Assembly (NCBI GenBank): GCA_045539315.1
Contig: JAZQFC010000039.1
Span: 1 to 64,000, forward strand
Source of the DNA: RUG11462 sp045539315
GTDB lineage: Bacteria; Bacillota; Clostridia; Oscillospirales; Acutalibacteraceae
DNA: 64,000 nucleotides
Reading direction: 5' to 3'
The position numbers were made by a program, and so were the translations under genes. Of the stretch, positions 1 to 8,262 are shown one piece after another. The notes below the pieces were generated by a model. The model worked only from the letters and a program-made list of their open reading frames with translations, did not search any database and had not been told where the DNA came from. Position 1 is the stretch's first letter. Each line of letters opens with the position of its first letter.

Positions 1-164
1 CGCTCATCTAACTTTACGCTAACGCTTTGCGTTCGCTTCTTGTATCTTGTCCAGATACTTACTTTGGTTTCAAGATTTTATTTCTCAAAATAATCTCTTG
101 GGTCCCTATGCATTGTTTAATTTTCAAGGTACTTTTTGCGCTCCTCTCTTGCGAGCGCTTGACT
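1..164 (-). other. Probable rRNA operon leader (5' part)
   Basis: Read on the minus strand, this stretch follows a near-perfect sigma-A promoter. It contains the phrase GTACCTTGAAAATTAAACAA, which resembles the boxA-adjacent text found in 16S leaders and 16S-23S spacers of Firmicutes. It also has a small hairpin, GTATC..GATAC. No coding potential is apparent. The rRNA gene itself would lie beyond position 1, so its identity is inferred. A tRNA cluster leader is the alternative. Confidence 0.45.
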
Positions 165-193
165 ATATTACCACATTCAAAACCCATTGTCAA
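165..193 (-). promoter_or_regulatory. Strong sigma-A promoter reading out of the window
   Basis: On the minus strand, TTGACA (188-193) is separated by exactly 17 bp from TAATAT (165-170). The promoter fires leftward into an rRNA-like leader and is the best consensus match in the window, as expected for a stable-RNA promoter. The stretch from 194 to 380 is T-rich with no gene seen. Confidence 0.7.
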
Positions 194-380
194 GCATTTT
201 TTTCAACTTTTTTTCATTTTTTTTAAAAAATTTTTCCCTTTTTAAATTTTATACATTTTTTCCCCTTTTCCTCCCTATATATTGTGCTACTTTACTATAT
301 ATTACACAAGTCTTTTTCTCTTCTCTTTTTATATTATATATACATATCTTTTACATATATACATTATATACATGTGATTT

Positions 381-403
381 AAAAAAAGAGCGCTTTCGCG
401 CTC
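381..403 (-). terminator. Intrinsic terminator of the dockerin esterase gene
   Basis: On the minus strand, GAGCGC-GAAA-GCGCTC is followed by seven T residues. It lies 14 bp after the stop codon of the minus-strand gene that ends at 417. Confidence 0.85.
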
Positions 404-416
404 CTTTTTATATTAG

Positions 417-1730
417 CTATATCAATTCTGCTAATTTTATTCTTAAATCAAGCAAGTCTTTAACATCTGATTTATCATCATAATTTACATCAAAATATAC
501 TAAATCTACATTTTTAAGTTTTTTAACAAGCATATTTCTCATATACAAAACATCAGCGATACTAACTAAATCATCACCATTAACATCATTATTAAGATAA
601 AAATCTTTCGGCTCAATAGCATCTGGCGACTCTTTGCCACTTAAAACATTTTCGGTAATGTATTTTGCTAATCCTTCGCCGAGTGTTTTTGCCTCTTTCA
701 CATTAGGATGATAACCTATACCAGTAGTTGATATCGGTGTTGGCTCTGCATAGTACACCTTTTCATTTACTGCAACAGTGCGCTTAACTGCCTTGCTTAA
801 TTTAAAATATTGCCCCGAACTTCTTAAATTAATATCAATTGCGTATCCCATTAAAACAATATAACAATCTTTATTAAAAGAGCGGATTTTATCAATATAT
901 CTTTGTACACTTGCGTAAGCTTCTCTATCCTCTACGATTATTTTATTGTTTAAAGAATAGTTTTTGTCGTTTATACCAAGCTCAATTACAATCACATCAG
1001 CAATATACTGTGAATTATCATAAGCGATATCTTGCAAAACTGTTGCTTTATCAAGATAATCATACATATTTTCACTAACGCCTCTTACCGCGCCTACATA
1101 ATAGCCATAGCCCGGAATTGCACAAGTTGAAATCTCTGCTCCGAGTTTTCTTGCACAATACATATTATAAGAATGATAATAAACATCGCTAAATCCACTA
1201 ACATTTCCATGCTCTGGGTCTGAACCAACGCCACAAGAGTAAGAATCGCCTATAAACTGAATCTTAAAATCTTTGCTCTTTGGTTTTTCTAGCAATTCGC
1301 CATCAAACTGCAAACTTTTGAAAACTATCTGATTAAACGCTTGAGAATTTTGCTTTGTAACTTCAATCTTATGAACACCTTTATTTAGATCTTCGGCAAT
1401 TTTAACAGTTTGCTCACCTTCAGCATTTACTGCCACAAGAGAATGATTATCAAAATCATCATCTATAATAACACCGACTCTACCTTTTTGACCTACCCAA
1501 TCAAGTGTTAATTCAACATCGCCTTCGCAATCAAGCGAAACAGAAAAACCACCACCTGCAAAATCAACTTCAAGGCCTCTTTGTGTAAAAGCCGCACGAG
1601 ACTCTATTTTAACATTTTCTACACAGTCTTTGAGAACAAACTCACTAACTTCTGCACAAGCAGTTGTAGGAGCAACGCACAAAGCTATCGTCATTACAAG
1701 AGATAAAACAATACAAATTAGTTTTTTCAT
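417..1730 (-). CDS. Secreted SGNH/CE2-like carbohydrate esterase with C-terminal dockerin
   Basis: The 437-residue protein probably deacylates plant polysaccharides outside the cell and docks to a cellulosome scaffold. Residues 1-26 are a signal peptide ending TTACA. Residues about 30-145 look like the beta-sandwich that precedes CE2 catalytic domains. The SGNH fold follows, with block I GDS (161-163), block III GIND (252-255) and an HP motif (341-342). Residues 382-437 form a type I dockerin with two DVNxDD calcium-loop repeats. I chose the ATG at 1730 because GGAGG sits 9 bp upstream and a sigma-A promoter at 1762-1790 would start transcription after the longer in-frame ATG. No cohesin gene is present here. 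Substrate specificity is not resolved. Confidence 0.85.
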   Translation of the reverse strand: MKKLICIVLSLVMTIALCVAPTTACAEVSEFVLKDCVENVKIESRAAFTQRGLEVDFAGGGFSVSLDCEGDVELTLDWVGQKGRVGVIIDDDFDNHSLVAVNAEGEQTVKIAEDLNKGVHKIEVTKQNSQAFNQIVFKSLQFDGELLEKPKSKDFKIQFIGDSYSCGVGSDPEHGNVSGFSDVYYHSYNMYCARKLGAEISTCAIPGYGYYVGAVRGVSENMYDYLDKATVLQDIAYDNSQYIADVIVIELGINDKNYSLNNKIIVEDREAYASVQRYIDKIRSFNKDCYIVLMGYAIDINLRSSGQYFKLSKAVKRTVAVNEKVYYAEPTPISTTGIGYHPNVKEAKTLGEGLAKYITENVLSGKESPDAIEPKDFYLNNDVNGDDLVSIADVLYMRNMLVKKLKNVDLVYFDVNYDDKSDVKDLLDLRIKLAELI

Positions 1731-1761
1731 TTTAAAATTCCTCCAAAATTCTATTAATTTC

Positions 1762-1790
1762 ATATTATCACGTTTGAATATTTTTGTCAA
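1762..1790 (-). promoter_or_regulatory. Sigma-A promoter of the dockerin esterase
   Basis: On the minus strand, TTGACA (1785-1790), a 17-bp spacer and TAATAT (1762-1767) lie about 30 bp upstream of the ATG at 1730. Its position rules out the longer upstream start. Confidence 0.75.
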
Positions 1791-1882
1791 ACGAATCACA
1801 TTTTGAAATACGCTAAAATTCAATGTATTTTTATAATGAATTTAATCAAAATATAATTAGAAAGATTTAAAGGAGAATTTTT

Positions 1883-2059
1883 ATGCAAAATAAAATGTCA
1901 AGTTTTATCAAAGGTGTTGGCACAGGGGCGGCGCTTGGTGTTATGACAGTTGCGGCGGTTACACTCACGAAAAATGGTAAAAGCACAAAAAGAAAAATTA
2001 GTAGCGCTGTTAAAACTGCTTCTGATTTTATGGATAATATTTCTTATATGCTAAAATAA
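1883..2059 (+). CDS. Small hydrophobic 58-residue protein, YtxH-like
   Basis: This short ORF begins MQNKMSSFIKGVGTGAALG and has a well-placed AAGGAGAA ribosome binding site at 1869-1876. A single Gly/Ala-rich hydrophobic segment (about residues 8-28) is followed by a basic, amphipathic tail. That layout is reminiscent of small YtxH-type membrane proteins, but the sequence is too short for a firm family call. It is monocistronic and ends 1 bp before a strong bidirectional terminator. Function is unknown. The ribosome binding site, start, stop and terminator together make it a credible gene. Confidence 0.75.
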   Translation: MQNKMSSFIKGVGTGAALGVMTVAAVTLTKNGKSTKRKISSAVKTASDFMDNISYMLK

Positions 2060-2060
2060 A

Positions 2061-2085
2061 AAAGCAACCTTTTCGGTTGCTTTTT
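2061..2085. terminator. Bidirectional intrinsic terminator
   Basis: The hairpin AAAGCAACC-TTTTC-GGTTGCTTT, with A and T tracts on both sides, separates the plus-strand small gene from the convergent gene ending at 2087. Confidence 0.9.
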
Positions 2086-2086
2086 T

Positions 2087-2962
2087 CTATTCATACAAAC
2101 TTTTAATTTTTGCTTTTGATATATCCTTATCCGAATAATCAATTGCCGCGCTTACTACCGGTGCGCTTTCTTCTAAAAATACGCTAAAAGACAAACTAAA
2201 ATCATTTACCTCTATTATAGAAGCGTTTGTTTCTAATTTGTTTGAAACGCTTTTATAAACACTCAAGATTTTTTCGCTTGAAAGTGTGCTGATATGCTCA
2301 TTCAAAAGCGCCGCTAACAATTCTTCACGCATTTTGCGTTTTTCGGCGTTGCTTTGCCAATTATTATATCTAATATACTGACAAAACTGGTTGCCGTTTA
2401 ATTTTTGTTTGCCCTGCACTAAATTTGTGATAAGGTTGCCGTCTTTGTTTTTATACTGCATTGGTTGCTTGATATCATAATCAACGCCACCTAGTTCATC
2501 AACAAAAGTTTCAACCTCGGACAAACTACAAGCGATATATTTATTTACATCTATTCCATAATGATTTACAATAGCATCTTTTAAGTATTTTGCGCCACCA
2601 TACTGAATCATTTCTTTAACGGTTGCAGTTTTAGACTCGCCATCAATAGTTTGCTCGGCAGGAATTTCTGCTAAAGTAATGGTTTTAGACTTGCCATCAA
2701 TGCCAACCAACATAATTTGAGGGTCTAAATCTTTGTTATCTTCATCACTAACGCAAACCAAAATATTAGCCGAAAAACTTTTTGATTTTGCTATCTCGCT
2801 TTTTGGCGAATTAGCCTTTTCTAAATTGACGCTATATATAATTGTATAAACGCAAGTTGCGAGTAATAAAACAGCCAATGCAATGCACAAAATTATTTTT
2901 GGCTTTTTATATTTTTCATCATTTTCACTCGCACTGTAATATGATTTGTTTTGTGGCACCAC
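2087..2962 (-). CDS. LytR-CpsA-Psr-like membrane protein, catalytically degenerate
   Basis: The 291-residue protein has a short cytoplasmic N-terminus, one transmembrane helix (about 23-46) and an extracytoplasmic LCP-type domain. The recognisable core includes YGGAKYLKDAIVNHYGIDV, the LGGVDYDI strand, QGKQKLNG and YIRYN. Active LCP enzymes attach teichoic acids or capsules to peptidoglycan and carry a PRD motif plus a substrate-binding Asp/Arg pair. Here the PRD position reads PAE and the early Asp is replaced, so activity is doubtful. The start is GTG with an AAGGA site about 7 bp upstream. It follows the P-type-ATPase-like gene by 15 bp and is surely cotranscribed with it. Confidence 0.65.
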   Translation of the reverse strand: MVPQNKSYYSASENDEKYKKPKIILCIALAVLLLATCVYTIIYSVNLEKANSPKSEIAKSKSFSANILVCVSDEDNKDLDPQIMLVGIDGKSKTITLAEIPAEQTIDGESKTATVKEMIQYGGAKYLKDAIVNHYGIDVNKYIACSLSEVETFVDELGGVDYDIKQPMQYKNKDGNLITNLVQGKQKLNGNQFCQYIRYNNWQSNAEKRKMREELLAALLNEHISTLSSEKILSVYKSVSNKLETNASIIEVNDFSLSFSVFLEESAPVVSAAIDYSDKDISKAKIKSLYE

Positions 2963-2977
2963 ACAAAATCCTTTCTT

Positions 2978-5731
2978 TTATTTAATTCTCTTAATAAGCG
3001 ATGGAATGAACACGCTGATTATTGACACAACCAATTGATATAAAACAACATATGAAATGGATATGTAATCAAAGCCTTTGTTCATTACCGCATTGAACAT
3101 ACAAAAACCAAAGCCTAAAATGGTAAAGATTATTTGAATAATTGTTGCAACAGAAATCTTTGTTTGAAGTTTTTTACAAGCAACAATTAATTGTGCAAAT
3201 GTTGCAAATCTTCCGCCGTATGCTAAAAGGCTATCGCCTTTTTTAGACGGTCTTGTGATTTCATCAAAACGCTCCGCTATGTGCGCTTCCATTATTAAAA
3301 TATACTCTTTTGGCACATCAAAAACGTCTTGAACTAATTCAGCGGTGATATTAGGGTCATTTGTTTTAACTGCAATAGTAATATCGTTTGACAAAAGGTC
3401 ATAAATCGCATCTTCAATATCAGGGTCAATTGATTTATATTTAAGTGCAAATATTCCGCAAACTTCATCATCAATGGCAGTATAAACAATAAACATACCT
3501 TTGGCTTTTGCATCAATATCAATTGAATCATCGCAAAGCCCAGAAATTGCATAAGCCTCCATAAAATTACGGTTTCCTATTCTGACAGTTTTTCCATCAA
3601 CCTTACCTGTAAGGCCAAAACCATCTTCATAAACCATATCGCTAACTTCTGAAAGCATTTTTCTTCTGCCATCAATAATTTTATCAAAAACATCGGCTAG
3701 CGGTCCGCCTGCTGCAACACCGAGTGAAGCAGATTTTAAAATAATATCTTCAATTGAAACATCGCCGATAGCACGAATGCTTTTTAACTCAACGCTTCCC
3801 GCTGGGAAAAGGTCTTCAGAAGAAATAGCCACGCAGTCGATATCTGAAAATTCATTAACCGCATTGTAACCAGAGAAAAGACCATCTTTTTGTCTAAATT
3901 GCATTGCCGCTTTTTTAATTGGCGCATTTACACTTATAATTGCAGAAGCAGGTGTTGCTAAAATTGCAACGGCACAAGCATAACTAAAAGCAATTGAAAT
4001 ATCTTTTGTTGTAAAATAAGCAAATACAAAAGTAACAATTGTTGCTACTAATGAAATTGGTGAGAATATTCTCAAGAAATTATCAGAAGGGTCTTCGCAA
4101 TATGAATTTTTAAGATAATCTTGCAAATCAATTGCGCCTTTTGATGTTGCCACATAAGGCACACCGATAAAATCATCATTTTCAAGCATTTCGCCAAATG
4201 TTTCATCGGCAACAAAGCAAGACTGTTTTAGAGAGGTTGTTGCAACAAATCTAAAGTTTGACTTAATTCTTGCCACCATTGATTTTTTGCCGATAAGGCT
4301 CAAAATATACGCAAAGAATAAACCTGCTGTGTAGAACGGAACTATATCTGCAGACGCAGAAAATTCAGGAACAAAAGCGAAAACACTTTGCAATACAACT
4401 AAAAGTGTTGCTATTGATAATGGCGAATCGCAGTCCGGTTTGAATGTTATAAGCGAAATCAAGCCTCTAAAGAAACTTGCGATATTAACTATCAAGCCAA
4501 AGCCTAAAACAATTGCATTTGCAATTAAAAATCCTGTTAAATTCTCGCTTGGTGAGATAAAACCAAACAAATCAACACCAAGTGACGGCAAACCTGTTAC
4601 TAAAAAACTCAAAACAAAAGCGATAATAGTAAGACCTAAACGTTTTGAAACACCTTTAAGGCTAACATCAAGGTCATATCTTACTGCCTCTTCATCTTCA
4701 ATACAGGTGTAATCGTCAACTACTTCTTCCTCTTCTACGCTGCTTTCAGAATAGTCAAAAGATTTTTCATAAACTTTACGTTGAAATTTTCTTGCAAAAC
4801 GATTATCACTTGTGCTTTTAACAGGGGCTTCAAGATTAACTGCCTCGTTTTTATCATAAGAGAAAATGTCTTCAATATCAACTTTATCATTTTCTTGTTT
4901 TTCTTCAACAATATCGCCATTCAAAACATCAGGTTGAGATGAAATTTTGTCAGCGAGATTTGTTTCATTATCATACTTAACGCTCAAAATATCAAAAAGC
5001 TCATCTGCATCAGCTTCAGGCGCTTTTTCATTTTCTTCTGCTCTTTTAAAAGCAGAAAAATCATCTTCAGACTTTGTTAAATCTTTTAACTTATCGCCAA
5101 ATCTGAATGAAGGCGCTTCATCCATATGACCACTCTTAATCTCATCTGCGCTCAACAAATGAGAAGGGGTGTGATGAGAAGTTGTTAAACGAATATCGGT
5201 AAAATCTTGTTGTGGTACATCTTCGCTTTTTTCTTCAACAACCTCTTGAATTTCAGGCACTTGTGTTGGCTCATTTTCAGGTTGTTTTTCAAAAGCGCTA
5301 ATTTCCGCTTGAATTTTATCAAACACTTTAGTGCTTTGCTCAATTTCTTCAACTTCTTCTATCTCTTGTTTTTGCGGTTCAAGAAACTCACTTTTTACAG
5401 TAAAACCGCCAACAATTCCCTCGCTTGACTCTACCTCTTTAAAAGGATCTGTTTTTTCAACAATTTCTTCTAACAATTCTTTTGCAGAAACTTCATCGGA
5501 TTTTTCTTGTAGTTCTTCAAGCAAGTCAATTTGAGGCTGTGTCTCCTGCTCTGGCTCTTTTTGAAAATCTTCTTGAGAGAATAAACTAATTTGATCTTCG
5601 TCAAATTCAGGTGTTTTTTGGACTTTTGGTTCGATTATTTTTTCAACATCAGATTTTGGTGATGAATAATAATTATCCCCAGTCATATTTTTAACTTCTT
5701 TTAAAATATCTTCAACTGAAAACTTTTCCAT
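2978..5731 (-). CDS. Degenerate P-type-ATPase-like membrane protein with long acidic N-terminus
   Basis: The 917-residue protein has an acidic, low-complexity cytoplasmic region (1-360) and transmembrane segments near 366-386, 400-425, 438-455, 464-482, 556-602, 857-880 and 890-912. The 580-720 stretch aligns by eye with P1B-type ATPases: ILATPAS for the CPx helix, then AVNEFSDIDCVA before the phosphorylation site, then GFGLTGKVDGKTVRIGN from the N-domain. The DKTGT site reads SSEDL, GDGxND is missing and the CPC motif is lost, so it cannot pump by the usual mechanism. A sensory, scaffolding or regulatory role is only a guess. It lies between rlmB (6 bp) and the LCP-like gene (15 bp) in one operon. 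A second such protein occurs at 18944-20470. Confidence 0.7.
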   Translation of the reverse strand: MEKFSVEDILKEVKNMTGDNYYSSPKSDVEKIIEPKVQKTPEFDEDQISLFSQEDFQKEPEQETQPQIDLLEELQEKSDEVSAKELLEEIVEKTDPFKEVESSEGIVGGFTVKSEFLEPQKQEIEEVEEIEQSTKVFDKIQAEISAFEKQPENEPTQVPEIQEVVEEKSEDVPQQDFTDIRLTTSHHTPSHLLSADEIKSGHMDEAPSFRFGDKLKDLTKSEDDFSAFKRAEENEKAPEADADELFDILSVKYDNETNLADKISSQPDVLNGDIVEEKQENDKVDIEDIFSYDKNEAVNLEAPVKSTSDNRFARKFQRKVYEKSFDYSESSVEEEEVVDDYTCIEDEEAVRYDLDVSLKGVSKRLGLTIIAFVLSFLVTGLPSLGVDLFGFISPSENLTGFLIANAIVLGFGLIVNIASFFRGLISLITFKPDCDSPLSIATLLVVLQSVFAFVPEFSASADIVPFYTAGLFFAYILSLIGKKSMVARIKSNFRFVATTSLKQSCFVADETFGEMLENDDFIGVPYVATSKGAIDLQDYLKNSYCEDPSDNFLRIFSPISLVATIVTFVFAYFTTKDISIAFSYACAVAILATPASAIISVNAPIKKAAMQFRQKDGLFSGYNAVNEFSDIDCVAISSEDLFPAGSVELKSIRAIGDVSIEDIILKSASLGVAAGGPLADVFDKIIDGRRKMLSEVSDMVYEDGFGLTGKVDGKTVRIGNRNFMEAYAISGLCDDSIDIDAKAKGMFIVYTAIDDEVCGIFALKYKSIDPDIEDAIYDLLSNDITIAVKTNDPNITAELVQDVFDVPKEYILIMEAHIAERFDEITRPSKKGDSLLAYGGRFATFAQLIVACKKLQTKISVATIIQIIFTILGFGFCMFNAVMNKGFDYISISYVVLYQLVVSIISVFIPSLIKRIK

Positions 5732-5737
5732 TATAAT

Positions 5738-6502
5738 TTACTCTCCTTTTTTATTTAAACTACGGTTGTTAACAACGCTATACATACTAACGCCTGCCGC
5801 CACTGAAGCATTAAGCGAATTTATCTTGCCAAACATAGGAATTTTCACAAGAAAATCACATTTTTCTTTAACAAGTCTGCCGATTCCTTTGCCCTCGTTA
5901 CCAATTACAATAGCAGTATCGCTATTAAAATCAGTTTTAAAAATGTCTTCCCCGTTCATATCTGCGCCATAAACCCAGATACCATTCTCTTTTAGCAACT
6001 CAATAGCAGAAACCAAATTTGAAACTCTTGCAACTTTTACATACTCGGCAGCGCCACAAGCAGTTTTATAAACTGTATTGTTAATGCCAACGCTATGCCT
6101 TTTTGGAATAACAATTCCATGAACACCACAACATTCGGCAGTACGAATTATTGCGCCAAAATTATGAGGGTCTTCAATTTCATCTAACACAAGAATAAAA
6201 GCAGGTTTGCTATCATTTTTAGCATATTCAATTATTTCTTCTATTTCAACATAACTTCCTGATGAAACCACCAAAGCCACACCTTGATGATTAACTCCGG
6301 GTAGTTTTAAATCTAACTTTTGCCTTGGCATTTCTTTTACAGGAATTTTACGCTTTTTGCACTCGGCAATTATCGGCATAACCGAACCGCCTGTGCCTTT
6401 AGCAACCATTAAAAATTCTATTTCTCTGCCCGAGCGCAAAACCTCTGTAACCGCATTTCTGCCTGCAATAACATCGCTCGGTATTTTATCTTCAAAAGGC
6501 AT
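5738..6502 (-). CDS. rlmB: 23S rRNA 2'-O-ribose methyltransferase, TrmH/SpoU family
   Basis: This SPOUT methyltransferase probably modifies a guanosine of 23S rRNA using S-adenosylmethionine. The N-terminal substrate-binding domain (IAGRNAVTEVLRSG) is followed by the trefoil-knot motifs DPHNFGAIIRTAE, IVIGNEGKGIGR and IPMFGKINSLNASVAAGV, which carry the catalytic Arg/Asn and the cofactor loop. The length of 254 residues is normal. I prefer the ATG at 6502 (GAAAGGGA 8 bp upstream) to the in-frame GTG at 6523, which has no spaced ribosome binding site. It is the first gene of an operon with the dead ATPase-like and LCP-like proteins. The 230 bp upstream show no structure I can name. Confidence 0.92.
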   Translation of the reverse strand: MPFEDKIPSDVIAGRNAVTEVLRSGREIEFLMVAKGTGGSVMPIIAECKKRKIPVKEMPRQKLDLKLPGVNHQGVALVVSSGSYVEIEEIIEYAKNDSKPAFILVLDEIEDPHNFGAIIRTAECCGVHGIVIPKRHSVGINNTVYKTACGAAEYVKVARVSNLVSAIELLKENGIWVYGADMNGEDIFKTDFNSDTAIVIGNEGKGIGRLVKEKCDFLVKIPMFGKINSLNASVAAGVSMYSVVNNRSLNKKGE

Positions 6503-6735
6503 AAATTTGTCCCTTTCTCGCACATATAAATTTAATTATAATCATTATAACATAAAACTACAAAAAATTAAATAGGAAAATTAAACTTTTTTCAAAAAAA
6601 TATGCAACATCTATTGCGAGACTAAAAGCAACCGTCAATATATTGTATTTTCACGTTTTAAGACATTAGTTTTTACTGTTAATTAAATCATAATTTTCGC
6701 TCATAATACAAATAGAAGGTTTAGGAGACGATTAT

Positions 6736-8148
6736 ATGAGAAAAACCAAGATTATTTGCACATTAGGTCCTGCTTGCAGCGATGAAAAAACTTTGATAGA
6801 AATGTGTAAGTGTGGTATGAATGTTTGCAGACTTAATTTTTCACACGGTGACTATAAGCAACACAAAGATAATATTGAACTTATTAAAAAAGTTAGAGAA
6901 AAACTCAAGGTTCCAATTGCAATTTTACTTGATACTAAAGGCCCTGAATACAGAATTAAAACTTTTGAAAATGACAAAATCACGCTTTGTAACGGTGATA
7001 AATTCAGTTTTACAACCGATGATATTATAGGCAACGAAAAACGAGTCTCGGTTAGTTACAAAAATTTGATTAAAGATTTAAAAATCGGCGATATTATTTT
7101 AGTTAACAACGGCCTTGTTAAATTCAAAGTAAAACAAATTACCACCACCGATGCTATTTGTGAATGTTTAATCGGTGGCATACTTTCTAATCAAAAAAGT
7201 ATGAGTTTTCCAAACAAAGTTTTAACGCAAAAATATTTAAGCGAACAAGATAAAAAAGATATTTTATTTGGCATTGAAAACGATGTTGATTTTATTGCTT
7301 GTTCTTTTGTTTCTAAAAGAGAAGATTTAATTGACGTTAATACTTTTATAAAAGAAAACGGCGGAAAGCACATTGATGTTATTGCAAAAATCGAAAACAG
7401 AGCCGGTGTTGAAAATATTAAAGAAATTTTAAAAGAATGTACAGGCGCTATGATAGCAAGAGGCGACCTTGGAGTTGAAATTCCTTTTGAAGAAGTGCCT
7501 TCTATTCAAAAGCATATTATAAACACTTGCAGAATGCTTGGCAAAAGAGTTATCACTGCAACTGAAATGCTTGAAACTATGATTTATAACCCTCGCCCAA
7601 CCAGAGCAGAGATTTCCGATGTGGCAAATGCAGTTTATGATGGCACAAGCGCTATTATGCTTTCAGGCGAAACTGCCGCAGGAAAATATCCTGCCAAAAC
7701 AGTTAAAACCATGGCAAAAATAGCAGAAGAAACCGAAAAGCACATTGATTATAAACATTTCTTTTATAATAGCAAGTTTGAAATCAAAAATATTAACGAT
7801 GCGATTTCTCATTCAACCTGTGCTATGAGCATTGATATAGGCGCAAAATGTATGGTGGTTTGCACTATGTCAGGCACTACTGCGAGATTTGTTTCAAGAT
7901 TTCGCTCGCCTGTTGATATTCTCGGACTTACAACAAGTAAAAAAGCCTGGCACAAACTTTCGCTCACCTGGGGAGTAACACCTGCGCTTACACAGCAATA
8001 TGACTCGACCGATGTTTTATGTTTTCAGGCATTAAAAACTGCAAAAGATGTTTTTAAACTGCAAAATGGCGAGCGAGTTGTAATTACAAGCGGTAAAACC
8101 ATCGGAGAATCAGGAAACACTAATATGATAAAAGTTGAAATAATATAG
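6736..8148 (+). CDS. pyk: Pyruvate kinase
   Basis: The enzyme converts phosphoenolpyruvate and ADP to pyruvate and ATP in the last step of glycolysis. The 470-residue protein has the full catalytic core: TLGPAC at the N-terminus, NFSHG, LDTKGPEYRI, the catalytic lysine in AKIENRAGVENI, ARGDLGVEIP, and ATEMLETMI followed by PTRAEISDVANAVYDG. The usual Gln of the TQML motif is Glu here. It ends with the standard C-terminal domain and lacks the extra PEP-utiliser-like domain of some Bacillus enzymes. GGAG lies 9 bp before the ATG. It appears monocistronic and is closed by a strong terminator. Confidence 0.97.
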   Translation: MRKTKIICTLGPACSDEKTLIEMCKCGMNVCRLNFSHGDYKQHKDNIELIKKVREKLKVPIAILLDTKGPEYRIKTFENDKITLCNGDKFSFTTDDIIGNEKRVSVSYKNLIKDLKIGDIILVNNGLVKFKVKQITTTDAICECLIGGILSNQKSMSFPNKVLTQKYLSEQDKKDILFGIENDVDFIACSFVSKREDLIDVNTFIKENGGKHIDVIAKIENRAGVENIKEILKECTGAMIARGDLGVEIPFEEVPSIQKHIINTCRMLGKRVITATEMLETMIYNPRPTRAEISDVANAVYDGTSAIMLSGETAAGKYPAKTVKTMAKIAEETEKHIDYKHFFYNSKFEIKNINDAISHSTCAMSIDIGAKCMVVCTMSGTTARFVSRFRSPVDILGLTTSKKAWHKLSLTWGVTPALTQQYDSTDVLCFQALKTAKDVFKLQNGERVVITSGKTIGESGNTNMIKVEII

Positions 8149-8150
8149 TA

Positions 8151-8178
8151 AAAAAGGCAAGAATATCTTGCCTTTTTA
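8151..8178 (+). terminator. Intrinsic terminator of pyk
   Basis: AAAAAGGCAAGA-ATA-TCTTGCCTTTTT starts two bases after the pyk stop codon. Confidence 0.9.
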
Positions 8179-8192
8179 TTGCGTTTATTTAC

Positions 8193-8221
8193 TTGTAATT
8201 CTTTAACATATGTGATATAAT
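8193..8221 (+). promoter_or_regulatory. Promoter of the 1431-residue glycopolymer fusion gene
   Basis: TTGTAA (8193-8198), a 17-bp spacer and a perfect TATAAT (8216-8221). The start codon follows 41 bp later with a GGGGG ribosome binding site. Confidence 0.65.
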
Positions 8222-8262
8222 GAATTGATTAATCTATCGGCATTTTAAACAGGGGGCTAATT

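Noticed and set aside
187..483. Plus-strand ORFs in the T-rich left edge
   Set aside because: Phe-rich low-complexity translation without a ribosome binding site, overlapping the esterase terminator.
1731..1823. Longer start of the dockerin esterase
   Set aside because: A consensus promoter lies inside the extension, and the internal ATG has the ribosome binding site and a proper signal peptide.
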